Source: Rhodospirillales bacterium (GTDB lineage: Bacteria; Pseudomonadota; Alphaproteobacteria; Rhodospirillales; WMHbin7). From it: a stretch of 64,000 nucleotides of DNA. This document shows positions 54,724 through 63,232 of the stretch, one piece after another; the first letter of the stretch is position 1; the number at the start of each line of letters is the position of its first letter. A program made the translations under genes and the position numbers. The stretch spans positions 78,054 to 142,053 of the forward strand of contig JACRJC010000018.1 in NCBI GenBank assembly GCA_016215555.1, written 5' to 3'. Under the pieces are notes generated by a model. That model did not search any database and was not told the origin of the DNA. It saw only the letters and a program-made list of their open reading frames with translations.

Positions 54724-55188
54724 ATGGAGATCAGCGACATTCTCGAGCCCAAGGCCGTCGTCGGCAGCCTGCGTGCGACCAGCAAAAAGCAGGCGCTGCA
54801 GGAACTTGCGCATCTGGCCGCCGAGTTGACCGGTCTGCACGAGCGGGCCATTTTCAACGTGCTGCTGGAGCGCGAGCGCCTGGGCACGACCGGGGTCGGC
54901 AACGGCATCGCCATCCCGCACGGCAAGCTGCCCCAGTTGGAAAAGCTGATCGGCATCTTCGCCCGCCTGGACAAGCCGATCGCCTATGAATCGATCGACG
55001 AGCAGCCGGTCGATCTGATCTTTCTGCTGCTGGCCCCCGAACAGGCGGGAGCCGACCATCTGAAGGCCCTGGCCCGCATTTCGCGCCTGCTTCGGGACAA
55101 GCCGACCTGCGAGAAGCTGCGCGGCACCGACAAGCCCGACGCCCTTTACGCCCTTCTCACCGAAAACACGACCAGCCAGGCGGCGTAG
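54724..55188 (+). CDS. ptsN: PTS nitrogen-regulatory protein EIIA-Ntr
   Basis: This 154-residue protein accepts phosphate from NPr at His66 (GIAIPHGKLP). The phosphorylation state signals carbon/nitrogen balance and regulates potassium transport and other targets. The family sequences VLLERERLGTTGVGNGIAIP and QPVDLIFLLLAPEQAGADHL are clear. It is often next to rpoN and hpf, but here it stands alone between fabI and the Fic gene. EIIA-Ntr is known to bind KdpD in E. coli, which is of interest because this window also has a kdp cassette. Confidence 0.94.
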   Translation: MEISDILEPKAVVGSLRATSKKQALQELAHLAAELTGLHERAIFNVLLERERLGTTGVGNGIAIPHGKLPQLEKLIGIFARLDKPIAYESIDEQPVDLIFLLLAPEQAGADHLKALARISRLLRDKPTCEKLRGTDKPDALYALLTENTTSQAA

Positions 55189-55194
55189 CCGATC

Positions 55195-55797
55195 CTATCC
55201 GCGCTCGCGCAAGCCGACGAAGACGAGCAGCGGTCCATAGTCTTCACCGTCTGCCGCCCTTAGCGCCGCTATGTAACTGGCGCGGCGCTCATTGTCCGTT
55301 TGCAGGTCGAACCCGTGCGCCCATTCTATTCGCGGATGGCTGAAGTGCCGTTCCAGATAGTAATCCGAAGCAATGCGGGCATGTCTTCCATTGCCGTTGG
55401 CAAAGGGATGTATCTGGACAAGCCGGTGATGAAAGCGGGCGGCGGCTTCCAGCGGACGATAGGTGCCATGCAGGGCCCAATAGAGGGCATCGTCCGTCAG
55501 AAGCCGAACCATCACGCCAATTTGGAGCGGATCGACGCCGATGTTTTTTTCGGTTCGTCGATATGTTCCGGCCCATGCCCAAACCTTGCCGAATAACTGT
55601 TTGTGCAGGTCGCGCAGAAAATCGTCGTTTAAGGTCTGATCCTTGCGACGGCGAGAGAGCCACTGTAATCCTTCTTGAATATTCACATGCTCCAACTCGT
55701 CGAGTTCGCTGCGCGTCGTGACGTGTTTGTGTTTCAAGCCCAGACGTTCGTCGGGATCAAGGGGCGTGGCGCCTGCCGGCGCGTCGGCAAGAATCAT
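55195..55797 (-). CDS. Mobile mystery protein B (Fic-domain protein)
   Basis: This 200-residue protein has a Fic domain with an intact active-site motif HPFANGNGRH (130-139). Such enzymes move AMP or other nucleotides onto proteins. The N-terminus ADAPAGATPLDPDERLGLKH and the segment LRDLHKQLFGKVWAWAGTYR are typical of mobile mystery protein B. It starts with a 4-base overlap to mobile mystery protein A, its constant partner. The pair behaves like a mobile toxin-antitoxin-type unit by arrangement, though its target is unknown. Confidence 0.9.
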   Translation of the reverse strand: MILADAPAGATPLDPDERLGLKHKHVTTRSELDELEHVNIQEGLQWLSRRRKDQTLNDDFLRDLHKQLFGKVWAWAGTYRRTEKNIGVDPLQIGVMVRLLTDDALYWALHGTYRPLEAAARFHHRLVQIHPFANGNGRHARIASDYYLERHFSHPRIEWAHGFDLQTDNERRASYIAALRAADGEDYGPLLVFVGLRERG

Positions 55798-56258
55798 CGC
55801 TCTTCCCAAAAGTCGGAAGGCATGGCGCGCAAATATTCGTCGCGCAGACGTTCGGCTTCTCGCTCGTTCCACTCTTTAGGAAGCGCCTGCTTCTCCAGGG
55901 CCATATGGCCACTGGTGCGGCGCACCAGGTTGGTCGCGTTTTTTTGCGCCTGATTGAGGATAAGGGTTTCAATGTCCATTTCCGGAACGATGGCATAAAC
56001 GAATTTGCATCCCAGCGCCTCGGCGACGGCCTGCAAATGCTTAATTGTCACGTTGCCGCTTCTCTCATTTTTTTCGGTCTGGCTGACGGAGGCCCTGGAT
56101 ACGCCCAACCGGCGCGCCAACTGCGCACCGGACATGCCAAGCGCCTTGCGGACGGTCACGACCCAGCCTTCCTGTGGCTGCCTGAACCCCAGGACTTGGC
56201 TTGCGGCTTGGTTCGCAATGCCTTGATATTGGCGTCTGCTCGTTTCGCGGACAGTCAT
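55794..56258 (-). CDS. Mobile mystery protein A (XRE-family regulator)
   Basis: This 154-residue protein has a helix-turn-helix (VRKALGMSGAQLARRLGVSR, then ASVSQTEKNERSGNVTIKHL, about residues 38-80). The C-terminal tail ends with the family pattern LPKEWNEREAERLRDEYLRA and SDFWEER. It always precedes mobile mystery protein B. By analogy with other such pairs it should repress the operon and may restrain the Fic partner. The ATG at 56258 gives the normal N-terminus (MTVRETSRRQ). Confidence 0.9.
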   Translation of the reverse strand: MTVRETSRRQYQGIANQAASQVLGFRQPQEGWVVTVRKALGMSGAQLARRLGVSRASVSQTEKNERSGNVTIKHLQAVAEALGCKFVYAIVPEMDIETLILNQAQKNATNLVRRTSGHMALEKQALPKEWNEREAERLRDEYLRAMPSDFWEER

Positions 56259-56299
56259 GTTAATCGATAGCCTAACAATCAACATAAACGGTAAATCAA

Positions 56300-56328
56300 T
56301 AAATATACGAAATAGCGTGGTTTGTCAA
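56300..56328 (-). promoter_or_regulatory. Promoter of the mobile mystery A/B pair
   Basis: On the minus strand TTGACA (56328-56323) and TATTTA (56305-56300) are separated by 17 bases. The sequence ATCAA recurs at 56278, 56295 and 56328 around this promoter. Repeats of this kind could be binding sites for mobile mystery protein A. Confidence 0.55.
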
Positions 56329-56375
56329 TCAATGAACTGACAAATGCCCTTGTGAAGGCGTTGGCGTCCCCGGTT

Positions 56376-59300
56376 TCAGTCCCACCGATGCCACCAAATA
56401 TACAGCGCCGGGATGGCCAGCAGGGTCAGCAAGGTTGACGAGGCCAGGCCGAAAACCAGCGAAATCGCCAGGCCCTGGAAGATGGGGTCGGCCAGGATGA
56501 AGGCGGCGCCGATCATGGCGGCCAGCGCCGTCAGCACGATGGGCTTGACGCGGGTCGCCCCGGCATCCAGCAGCGCGGTTTCAAGATCGGCCCCTTCGGC
56601 CAGGCGATGGCGGATGAAATCGACCAGCAGGATCGAATTGCGCACGATGATGCCGGCGAGGGCGATGAATCCGATCATCGAGGTGGCGGTGAAGGGGGCC
56701 TGGAACAGGGCATGGCCCAGGACGATGCCGATCAAGGTCAGCGGCACCGGGATCAGAATCACCAGCGGCAGGCGGAAGGAAGCGAACTGCCCGACCACCA
56801 GAAGATAGATGCCCAGGATGGCGACCCCGAAGGCCGCCCCCATGTCGCGGAAGGTGACATAGGTGATTTCCCATTCGCCATCCCAGAGCAGCGTGGGTTT
56901 GCTTTCGTCCTTGGGCTGGCCGTGATAGGCGATGCCGGGCTTGGCCAAGCCTTTCCAGTCGATCTTCTGAAGCGCCTCCTCGACGGCGAACATGCCGTAG
57001 ATGGGGGCTTCAAAACGTCCGGCCAGTTCCGCCGTCACCATTTCGGCGAAATGGCCGTCGCGGCGATAGATGGGGAAGGATGCCGGTTCCATGCCGACCG
57101 TCACCACATCGCCCAACTCGACCACATGACCGTTCCTGGCAGGGATCGGCGTCGCCAGCAGGCGCTCGTCCAGAGTCAGGCCTTCGCGGGGAATGCGGAT
57201 GGCGATCTCGATGGGGTTGGCTCCGAAGCCGCGCTGCGAATAACCCACGCTGACGCCGCCCAGCAGGGCGCGCAGCGTGTCGTACAGGGCCTCTTCCTCG
57301 ACGCCGTGATATTCCAGATTCTCCTGGTCGATGGAAATGCGCAGCCGCTGGGCCGGATGTCCGAAGCTGGTGTCGGCATCGACGATGAAATCGACGCTGC
57401 GCATGGCGCTGTAGACCTTGTCGGCGACCTGCCTGCGGGTTTCGGCGTCGGGGCCGTAAATCTCAGCCAGCAAGGTGGACAGCACAGGCGGCCCCGGCGG
57501 CACTTCCACCACCTTCAACGCGGCCCCCGACGGCAGCGCCACATCCTTCAGACGCTTGCGGATGTCCAGCGCGATCTCGTGGCTGGCCCGCGCGCGTTCC
57601 GACTTGGGCAACAGATTGATCTGCAGATCGCCCAGCTCGGGCGAAGACCGCAAATAGGAATGGCGGACCAGACCGTTGAAATTGAAAGGCGCCGCCGTGC
57701 CGGCATAGGCCTGGATCGAGACCAGTTCGGGCAGATCGCGAAGTTTCATCGCGGCTTGCACCAGCACGCGCTCGGTGGCTTCCAGGGTCGAGCCTTCCTT
57801 GAGGTCCAGCACGACCTGGACTTCGCTTTTATTGTCGAAGGGCAGCAATTTCACCGTGACCGTCTTGGTGGCGAAAAGCAGGCAGACGCTTGCCGTGGCG
57901 ATGGCGGTATAGATCAAGAAGCGCTTCGACTTTTCGCGGCTTTGCACCAGGGGCTGGGCCCAATGGCGGTAGAAGGCGCCCAGCTTGCCCTCATGGTCGT
58001 GAAGGCCGGCTTCGCCTCCCGACTTGTCCTTGCGGCCTAGGCGGATCAACAGCCAGGGTGTTACTGTGACGGCGATGAAGAACGAGAACAGCATGGCCGC
58101 CGAAGCGTTGGCGGGAATGGGGCTCATATAGGGGCCCATCAGCCCCGAGACGAACATCATCGGCAACAGGGCGGCGACGATGGTCAGCGTCGCCACGATG
58201 GTCGGATTGCCCACTTCGGCCACGGCCTGGATGGCGCTGGCGACGGGGTTCTTGCCGGGCTCCAATTGGCGGTGGCGGACGATATTCTCGACCACCACGA
58301 TGGCGTCATCGACCAGGATGCCGATGGAAAAAATCAGCGCGAACAGGCTGACCCGGTTGATGGTGTAGCCCATGATCCAGGCCGCGAACAGGGTCAGCAG
58401 AATGGTGGTCGGCACCACCATCATCACCACCAGACCGGCCCGCATGCCCAAAGCCCAGGCGATCAGCACGACGATGGAGACGGTGGCGATGCCCAGATGC
58501 AGCAGCAATTCGTCGGCCTTCTCGGAAGCGGTATGGCCGTAATTGCGGGTCACATGCACCTCGACGTCGGGCGGCAGCAGGGGGCCTTTCAGGGTCTCGA
58601 TGCGGGTGAGCAGATTCTCGGCCACCAAGACGGCGTTGGCGCCCTTGCGCTTGGCGAGCGCCAGGCTGACGGCGGGCTTCGGGCTGGCGTCGTCCCGACC
58701 CAGATGCCAGGCCCGGTGGCTGGAAGGCTCGGGCCCGACCACGACGTCGGCGACGTCCTTGACATAGACCGGGCGGCCATCGCGGGTGGTAATCAGCAAC
58801 TGCCCGGCATCGGGCACGCCCATCAGGGTCTGTCCGGCGGCGACGGGATAGTTTTGATTGGCTCCCTGAACGCTGCCGACCAGGAAGGAGCGGTTGGCGT
58901 TGGCGACCTTGTCGACCAACTGATTCAGGGTGACGCCCAGGCGCGACAAAGCCTCGGGATCGGGTTCGATGCGGATCTGGTCCTTCCTGCCGCCGACCAC
59001 ATAGGTCAGGCCGACATTCTCTTCCTTGACCAATTCGTGGCGCAGCTCTTCGGCCAGGCTGTGCAGCGCATTGTCGTTCCAGCGATCCAGGGCTCCGGCC
59101 TTGGGGGTCAGGGTCAGGGTCAGCACGGCGACATGGTTGATGCCGCGGCCGATGATCAAAGGCTCGGGAATGCCGATGGGGATTTCGGCCATATGGGCGC
59201 GGATCTGTTCATGAATGCGCAGCGTCGCCACGTCTTCGTCGGTGCCGACCTTGAAACGCGCCGTCACCACCACGCGGTCGTCTTGGGTTTGCGAATAGAC

Positions 59301-59555
59301 ATGCTCGACGCCGTCGGTGCCCTTGACGATGTCTTCCAGGGGCTTGGTCACCAATTCGGCGGCGTCCACCGCCTTATAGCCATCGACGGTGACCAGAATA
59401 TCGACCATCGGCACGCTGATCTGCGGTTCTTCCTCGCGGGCCAGCGAGGTCAGGGCCAGAAGACCGGCGGCCAGCGCCGCCATCAGCAGCAAGGGCGTCA
59501 GTTTCGATTCGATGAAGGTTCTGGCAAGAACGCCGGAAAGGCCCAGCCCTTTCAT
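56376..59555 (-). CDS. RND efflux transporter, inner-membrane permease subunit
   Basis: This 1059-residue pump of the AcrB/HAE family is driven by the proton gradient. There are twelve membrane helices in the usual 1+5 / 1+5 arrangement with two large periplasmic loops. The proton-relay region in helix 4 is IFSIGILVDDAIVVVENIVR with paired Asp. The C-terminal half has GFIALAGIIVRNSILLVDFI. It overlaps the adaptor gene by 4 bases. No outer-membrane factor is in the window. The exported substrate (drug, metal, lipid) cannot be settled from the sequence. Confidence 0.93.
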   Translation of the reverse strand: MKGLGLSGVLARTFIESKLTPLLLMAALAAGLLALTSLAREEEPQISVPMVDILVTVDGYKAVDAAELVTKPLEDIVKGTDGVEHVYSQTQDDRVVVTARFKVGTDEDVATLRIHEQIRAHMAEIPIGIPEPLIIGRGINHVAVLTLTLTPKAGALDRWNDNALHSLAEELRHELVKEENVGLTYVVGGRKDQIRIEPDPEALSRLGVTLNQLVDKVANANRSFLVGSVQGANQNYPVAAGQTLMGVPDAGQLLITTRDGRPVYVKDVADVVVGPEPSSHRAWHLGRDDASPKPAVSLALAKRKGANAVLVAENLLTRIETLKGPLLPPDVEVHVTRNYGHTASEKADELLLHLGIATVSIVVLIAWALGMRAGLVVMMVVPTTILLTLFAAWIMGYTINRVSLFALIFSIGILVDDAIVVVENIVRHRQLEPGKNPVASAIQAVAEVGNPTIVATLTIVAALLPMMFVSGLMGPYMSPIPANASAAMLFSFFIAVTVTPWLLIRLGRKDKSGGEAGLHDHEGKLGAFYRHWAQPLVQSREKSKRFLIYTAIATASVCLLFATKTVTVKLLPFDNKSEVQVVLDLKEGSTLEATERVLVQAAMKLRDLPELVSIQAYAGTAAPFNFNGLVRHSYLRSSPELGDLQINLLPKSERARASHEIALDIRKRLKDVALPSGAALKVVEVPPGPPVLSTLLAEIYGPDAETRRQVADKVYSAMRSVDFIVDADTSFGHPAQRLRISIDQENLEYHGVEEEALYDTLRALLGGVSVGYSQRGFGANPIEIAIRIPREGLTLDERLLATPIPARNGHVVELGDVVTVGMEPASFPIYRRDGHFAEMVTAELAGRFEAPIYGMFAVEEALQKIDWKGLAKPGIAYHGQPKDESKPTLLWDGEWEITYVTFRDMGAAFGVAILGIYLLVVGQFASFRLPLVILIPVPLTLIGIVLGHALFQAPFTATSMIGFIALAGIIVRNSILLVDFIRHRLAEGADLETALLDAGATRVKPIVLTALAAMIGAAFILADPIFQGLAISLVFGLASSTLLTLLAIPALYIWWHRWD

Positions 59556-60517
59556 GGCGTCACCAGAACGTCGCCCGTTTTCAGGCCGGACAGAATCTCG
59601 ACCGTGCCGTCGGACAGGCTTTGGCCGGGCTGCACCACCACTTCCAGCCCATCCTTCAATTTGGCGTAGGAAAGACCGAAACGGCGGAACAGGAAATCGG
59701 AAGGCACCAGGAAGCCGTCGCGGACACCGGTGGAAATATAGACTTTGGCGCGCTCGCCCACGAAATAGCCGGACAGCCCGTCCACCTTGACGTCGGCGAC
59801 CACGCGCCCCTGCTCGATCTGCGGATAGACCTGCACGACAAGACCGTCACGCAAACTCTCGGCGCCGTTCTTTTGGCCGCGTTCTCCCACGCGCACGCCA
59901 GCCCCCGGGCGCAGGAAGCGGGCATGGCGTTCGGGCAGTTGGATGCGCAGCAGATAGTTTTCCAGCGCGATGATGGCCACCGGCTCGCCCGGCATCACCA
60001 CGCTGCCATTGGTGACGCTGACCTTGAGCACGCGACCGTTGGCCGGAGCCAGAACCGCACCCTCGTTCGAGCGCTGCACCACCACGGCGCGTTCCGATTG
60101 CAGGGCCGACACCTGACGCTGGGCGATTTCGTACTGGGTGCGGTCATTGTCGAGCCTGGCTTGCGACACGGCTCCGGTCGCCAGCAATTTCACGGCGCGG
60201 TCCAGATCCAGCTTGGCCTTGTCGCGTTCGGCGGCGGCGCTGGCGATCCTGGCCTCGTGGGCCTGGGTTTCGATGCCCAGCTTGGCGTCGCCGATCAGGG
60301 CGATGCGTTCGCCGGCCTTGACCAGCGTCCCCTCATCGACCGCCAGGCCGGCGATGGTGCCGCCGATGCGGGCCCGGGCCGGAATGACGTCGGTGCTTTC
60401 GACGGTGGCGAAGACCGCCTTCATATCGTCGATGGCGACGGTTTCCACCCTATATTCGGCGGCCTTTGCGGTCTGGCCTAGGGCCGCCATCAGGACAAGG
60501 GAAAGGACAAGTCGCAT
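59552..60517 (-). CDS. RND efflux periplasmic adaptor subunit
   Basis: This 321-residue membrane-fusion protein has a signal peptide (MRLVLSLVLMAALGQTAKA, cleavage before AEYR). The lipoyl half-motifs are IGGTIAGLAVDEGTLVKAGE and VLAPANGRVLKVSVTNGSVV. A helical hairpin lies between them (AERDKAKLDLDRAVKLLATG). The beta-barrel part follows, with LLRIQLPERHARFLRPGAGV. It links the permease to an outer-membrane channel. The ATG at 60517 is preferred over an upstream one at 60550, which lacks the signal. Confidence 0.93.
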   Translation of the reverse strand: MRLVLSLVLMAALGQTAKAAEYRVETVAIDDMKAVFATVESTDVIPARARIGGTIAGLAVDEGTLVKAGERIALIGDAKLGIETQAHEARIASAAAERDKAKLDLDRAVKLLATGAVSQARLDNDRTQYEIAQRQVSALQSERAVVVQRSNEGAVLAPANGRVLKVSVTNGSVVMPGEPVAIIALENYLLRIQLPERHARFLRPGAGVRVGERGQKNGAESLRDGLVVQVYPQIEQGRVVADVKVDGLSGYFVGERAKVYISTGVRDGFLVPSDFLFRRFGLSYAKLKDGLEVVVQPGQSLSDGTVEILSGLKTGDVLVTP

Positions 60518-60543
60518 TACCGGCTCCCGCGCAAGGTCGTCTC

Positions 60544-60587
60544 TTGACATTATATAGGAAGCGTCATTATATTAGCAACAGCTAATA
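60544..60587. promoter_or_regulatory. Divergent promoter and operator between the RND operon and the DUF2892 gene
   Basis: Rightward, TTGACA (60544-60549) and TATATT (60568-60573) are 18 bases apart. Leftward, TTGCTA and TATAAT (around 60552-60547) also face the RND genes. The perfect inverted repeat TATTAGC (60570-60576) and GCTAATA (60581-60587) overlaps the rightward -10. One repressor bound there could control both sides. Confidence 0.6.
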
Positions 60588-60614
60588 CGCAATCTTTTCC
60601 AAGGAGAACCATCC

Positions 60615-60818
60615 ATGGCCATCGACCGCGTCGTTCTTGCCTTCGCCGGCGCCATGATCCTGCTCAGCCTGGCCCTGGCCCAGTTGCACAGCCCGATATG
60701 GCTGTGGTTCACCGCCTTCGTCGGCGCCAACCTGTTCCAGGCCGCTTTCACCGGCTTTTGTCCGCTGGCGGCGATCCTGAAGAAGATGGGTCTGAAGCCG
60801 GGATGCGCGTTTCAATAA
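60615..60818 (+). CDS. DUF2892 (YgaP-like transmembrane) protein
   Basis: This 67-residue protein has two membrane helices (about residues 6-24 and 30-46). It has the family closing [18 protein letters not shown], containing the conserved CP pair. DUF2892 proteins resemble the membrane tail of the rhodanese YgaP and are often linked to sulfur stress and ArsR-type regulators. AAGGAG lies 10 bases upstream. Its promoter overlaps the palindrome shared with the RND operon. Confidence 0.88.
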   Translation: MAIDRVVLAFAGAMILLSLALAQLHSPIWLWFTAFVGANLFQAAFTGFCPLAAILKKMGLKPGCAFQ

Positions 60819-60932
60819 GGCGCTCAAACGCCGCGCAGCGCCTCCGGCGCTTTTGGCTTTCGCCGGGGTGGAACCCGGCGCGCCGCCTTTGGCGGCGTAA
60901 CAAGGCGCTCAAGCGCCGCGCAGCGCTTTCGA
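60819..60932. repeat. Palindromic repeat, copy 1, with a partial third copy
   Basis: Hairpins in order: GGCGCTCAAACGCC, AGCGCCTCCGGCGCT, CGCCGGGGTGGAACCCGGCG and GCCGCCTTTGGCGGC (60819-60898). A short extra copy of the first part follows (60904-60932). The same order occurs at 63724-63804, where stems are kept by paired base changes. It lies between DUF2892 and the third HigBA pair. Confidence 0.75.
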
Positions 60933-60940
60933 GTGAGGCC

Positions 60941-60969
60941 TTGCAAATTATACAAAGTTTTGTATAATT
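60941..60969 (+). promoter_or_regulatory. Promoter and operator of the third HigBA pair
   Basis: TTGCAA (60941-60946) and TATAAT (60963-60968) are 16 bases apart. The perfect inverted repeat AATTATACAAA (60946-60956) / TTTGTATAATT (60959-60969) covers the spacer and the -10 box. This is a textbook autorepression site. The toxin ATG at 60977 is 8 bases after the -10, so the message should be leaderless. Confidence 0.75.
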
Positions 60970-60976
60970 CACGTGC

Positions 60977-61303
60977 ATGAAGCCCGTCATCTTTGTCGGC
61001 AGCGCGCTTGAAGAATTGCGCTCCTTTCCGCTATCGGCGCGAAGGAGGGCGGGTTTCCAGTTGGATCGGCTTCAACGGGGGTTTGAACCCGATGACTGGA
61101 AACCGATGGCAGGCATCGGGCGTGGCGTCGCAGAAATCCGTGTGCGCGACGAGACCGGCGCCTTCAGGGTGCTCTACATTGCTCGCCTGAAAGAGGCGGT
61201 CTATGTCCTGCATTGTTTTCAGAAGAAGACGGCCAAAACGCCGAAATCTGCCCTGGAGCTGGCCTGGATGCGGCTTCGGGAAGTTGGAAGGAACACATCA
61301 TGA
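60977..61303 (+). CDS. HigB/Gp49-family toxin
   Basis: The 108-residue product is a complete member of the phage-derived Gp49/HigB group of RelE-fold RNases. Its parts are MKPVIFVGSALEELRSFP, GFQLDRLQRGFEPDDWKPMA, GIGRGVAEIRVRDETGAFRV, LYIARLKEAVYVLHCFQKKT and a C-terminal helix. It keeps the central strands missing from the related frame at 8157-8393. The toxin precedes the antitoxin with a 4-base overlap. No leader separates its ATG from the promoter. Confidence 0.9.
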   Translation: MKPVIFVGSALEELRSFPLSARRRAGFQLDRLQRGFEPDDWKPMAGIGRGVAEIRVRDETGAFRVLYIARLKEAVYVLHCFQKKTAKTPKSALELAWMRLREVGRNTS

Positions 61304-61581
61304 CTCGGCAGAAATTCGCAAGCGTCTGGGAGGCCATCGAGGATACGCCCAATTTGGCGGCCAGCTTGAAGGCAAGGTCTGACTTGATGGTGTCGCTTCA
61401 GGAACATCTGAAGAAAAGCAGCCTGCGCCAGGCCGCCGCCGCCAAGCTGCTGGGCGTGACGCAGCCCCGCATTTCCGATCTGATGCGTGGCCGCATCGAT
61501 CTGTTCTCGATGGAAGCACTGGTCGATATGCTGACCGCCGCAGGTCTTCGCGTCGAAATCACCCTGAAGAGGGCCGCTTAA
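61300..61581 (+). CDS. XRE-family antitoxin
   Basis: This 93-residue antitoxin has a helix-turn-helix around residues 42-68 (LRQAAAAKLLGVTQPRISDL, then MRGRIDLFSMEALVDML). The start ATG at 61300 overlaps the toxin stop by 4 bases. It should neutralise the toxin and bind the palindrome at 60946-60969. A longer frame from 61213 lies inside the toxin gene and is not the real start. Confidence 0.9.
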   Translation: MTRQKFASVWEAIEDTPNLAASLKARSDLMVSLQEHLKKSSLRQAAAAKLLGVTQPRISDLMRGRIDLFSMEALVDMLTAAGLRVEITLKRAA

Positions 61582-61583
61582 CC

Positions 61584-62489
61584 CTACTTAAACTCGGGAT
61601 GCTCTTCCTTGATGCCCGTCGGGTCTTGATGGATGATGACCTCGGCATCGGAGAAGGCCTGACGCAGCTTAGCTTCCACCGCGTCGGCGATGGCGTGGGC
61701 CTCGACCAGGGGCAGGCGGCCGTCCATTTCCAGATGCAACTGAATGAAGCTTTGCGCGCCCGATGAGCGGGTGCGCAGATCATGCGCGTTGCGCACGCCG
61801 GGATGGGTTCTGGCGATCTGCTTGATCTTCTCGCGCTCGGCTTCGGGGAATTCGCGGTCCATCAGATGGTCCATCGAGCTGCGGGCGATGCCCAGAGCGT
61901 TCCACATCAGAAAAAGTGCGATGCCGATGGCGAACAGGGGATCGACGAAGCTGACGTCGAACTGCTGCGCCAGCAGCAGCGAGACGATGACCGAGCCGTT
62001 GATCAGCACATCGCCGGTGTAATGCAGGCTGTCGGCGCCCACCGCCATCGACTTGGTCTTGGCGACGACGTATTTCTGGAAGAGGACCAGGGCCAGGGTA
62101 AGAAAGATCGACGCCGCCATCACGTAAATGCCGACCAGGGGCCGGGTGATGGGCTGCGGGTCGGCGAGCCGCCCCGCCGCTTCGATGATCAGAAACAGGC
62201 CGGAGCCGGCGACAAAGGCCGATTGGGCCATGCCGGCCAGCGGCTCGGCCTTGCCATGGCCGAAACGATGGTCGCGGTCGGCGGGTTGCAACGCATGGCG
62301 GACGGCGATCAGATTGACCAGCGAAGCTCCGGCATCGAGCAGGCTGTCGATCAGGGTCGAGAGCAGGGCCATCGATCCGGTGGCCATCCAGGCCGTCAGC
62401 TTGATGACGATCAGGACCGTTGCTGTGCCCACGGCGGCGTAGGTGGCCATGCGCATCAGCGCGCCTTTGTCGGGGGCGGGATCGCTCAT
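61584..62489 (-). CDS. Cation diffusion facilitator (CDF) metal transporter
   Basis: This 301-residue inner-membrane exporter for divalent metals (zinc, iron or manganese) has six membrane helices. The metal-binding acidic sites are [13 protein letters not shown] in helix 2 and [15 protein letters not shown] in helix 5. A C-terminal cytoplasmic metal-sensing domain follows ([20 protein letters not shown], then [11 protein letters not shown]). It overlaps pdxH by 4 bases and is translated from the same message. The DxxxD and HxxxD arrangement resembles FieF. Metal choice is not certain. Confidence 0.93.
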   Translation of the reverse strand: MSDPAPDKGALMRMATYAAVGTATVLIVIKLTAWMATGSMALLSTLIDSLLDAGASLVNLIAVRHALQPADRDHRFGHGKAEPLAGMAQSAFVAGSGLFLIIEAAGRLADPQPITRPLVGIYVMAASIFLTLALVLFQKYVVAKTKSMAVGADSLHYTGDVLINGSVIVSLLLAQQFDVSFVDPLFAIGIALFLMWNALGIARSSMDHLMDREFPEAEREKIKQIARTHPGVRNAHDLRTRSSGAQSFIQLHLEMDGRLPLVEAHAIADAVEAKLRQAFSDAEVIIHQDPTGIKEEHPEFK

Positions 62490-63070
62490 GGATATTGCGT
62501 CTCGATGATCCAGCCGTCGCCCTCGCGCTTGTAGATCTCGCGCTCATGCAGGCGGAAGGGTTTGTCTTGCCAAAATTCGATGCATTCCGGCACCAGGCGA
62601 AAGCCCGACCAGTGGGGCGGGCGCGGCACCGGGCTCAGGCCGAATTGGGCCGCGAACTGGGCGACGCGCTTTTCCAGGGCGAAGCGGCTTTCCAGCGGGC
62701 GCGACTGCTGGCTGGCCCAGGCCCCGATCTGGCTGGTCCGGGCCCGGCTTGCGAAATAATCGTCGGCCTCCTGGCTTTCGACCGGCTCGCAGCGGCCGTC
62801 GATTCGCACCTGGCGCTTCAGGCTTTTCCAATGGAAACAAAGCGATGCCCAGGGGTTGGCGGCCAGTTCGCGCCCCTTTTTGCTTTCCAGATTGGTGTAG
62901 AAGACGAATCCCCGCTCGTCCACGCCCTTCAGCAGCACCATGCGCAGGCTGGGCCGCCCCTCCGGCGTGGCCGTCGCCAGGGCTACGGCATTGGGATCGT
63001 TGGGTTCCGTACCCTCGGCCTGGGCCAGCCAGGCGGAAAAAAGCTCGAAAGGGGCGTTCAGGGGCGTCAT
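62486..63070 (-). CDS. pdxH: Pyridoxine/pyridoxamine 5'-phosphate oxidase
   Basis: PdxH makes pyridoxal phosphate using FMN. The 194-residue product has the blocks [40 protein letters not shown] and [20 protein letters not shown], and ends with [19 protein letters not shown]. It is a little shorter than many PdxH proteins because the N-terminal flexible part is reduced. PLP is the cofactor of IscS encoded elsewhere in this window. It heads a pdxH-CDF pair. Confidence 0.96.
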   Translation of the reverse strand: MTPLNAPFELFSAWLAQAEGTEPNDPNAVALATATPEGRPSLRMVLLKGVDERGFVFYTNLESKKGRELAANPWASLCFHWKSLKRQVRIDGRCEPVESQEADDYFASRARTSQIGAWASQQSRPLESRFALEKRVAQFAAQFGLSPVPRPPHWSGFRLVPECIEFWQDKPFRLHEREIYKREGDGWIIETQYP

Positions 63071-63232
63071 GATCGGATCGGGTTCGAAAAAAACAGGATC
63101 AGGATCTGTCTATGCCATATTTTCGCCGCCTTGTCCGTGAATTATCATGGCCGGTGGAGACGACTTGAATTCACCCCCCGCCTTGCCGATCTTCACGACC
63201 GGCTAAGGATGAACCGAAAGGACAAGGCCATC

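Noticed and set aside
62420..63232. Long upstream extension of the lipoprotein frame
   Set aside because: It runs opposite pdxH and ignores the clear lipoprotein signal that begins at 63233.
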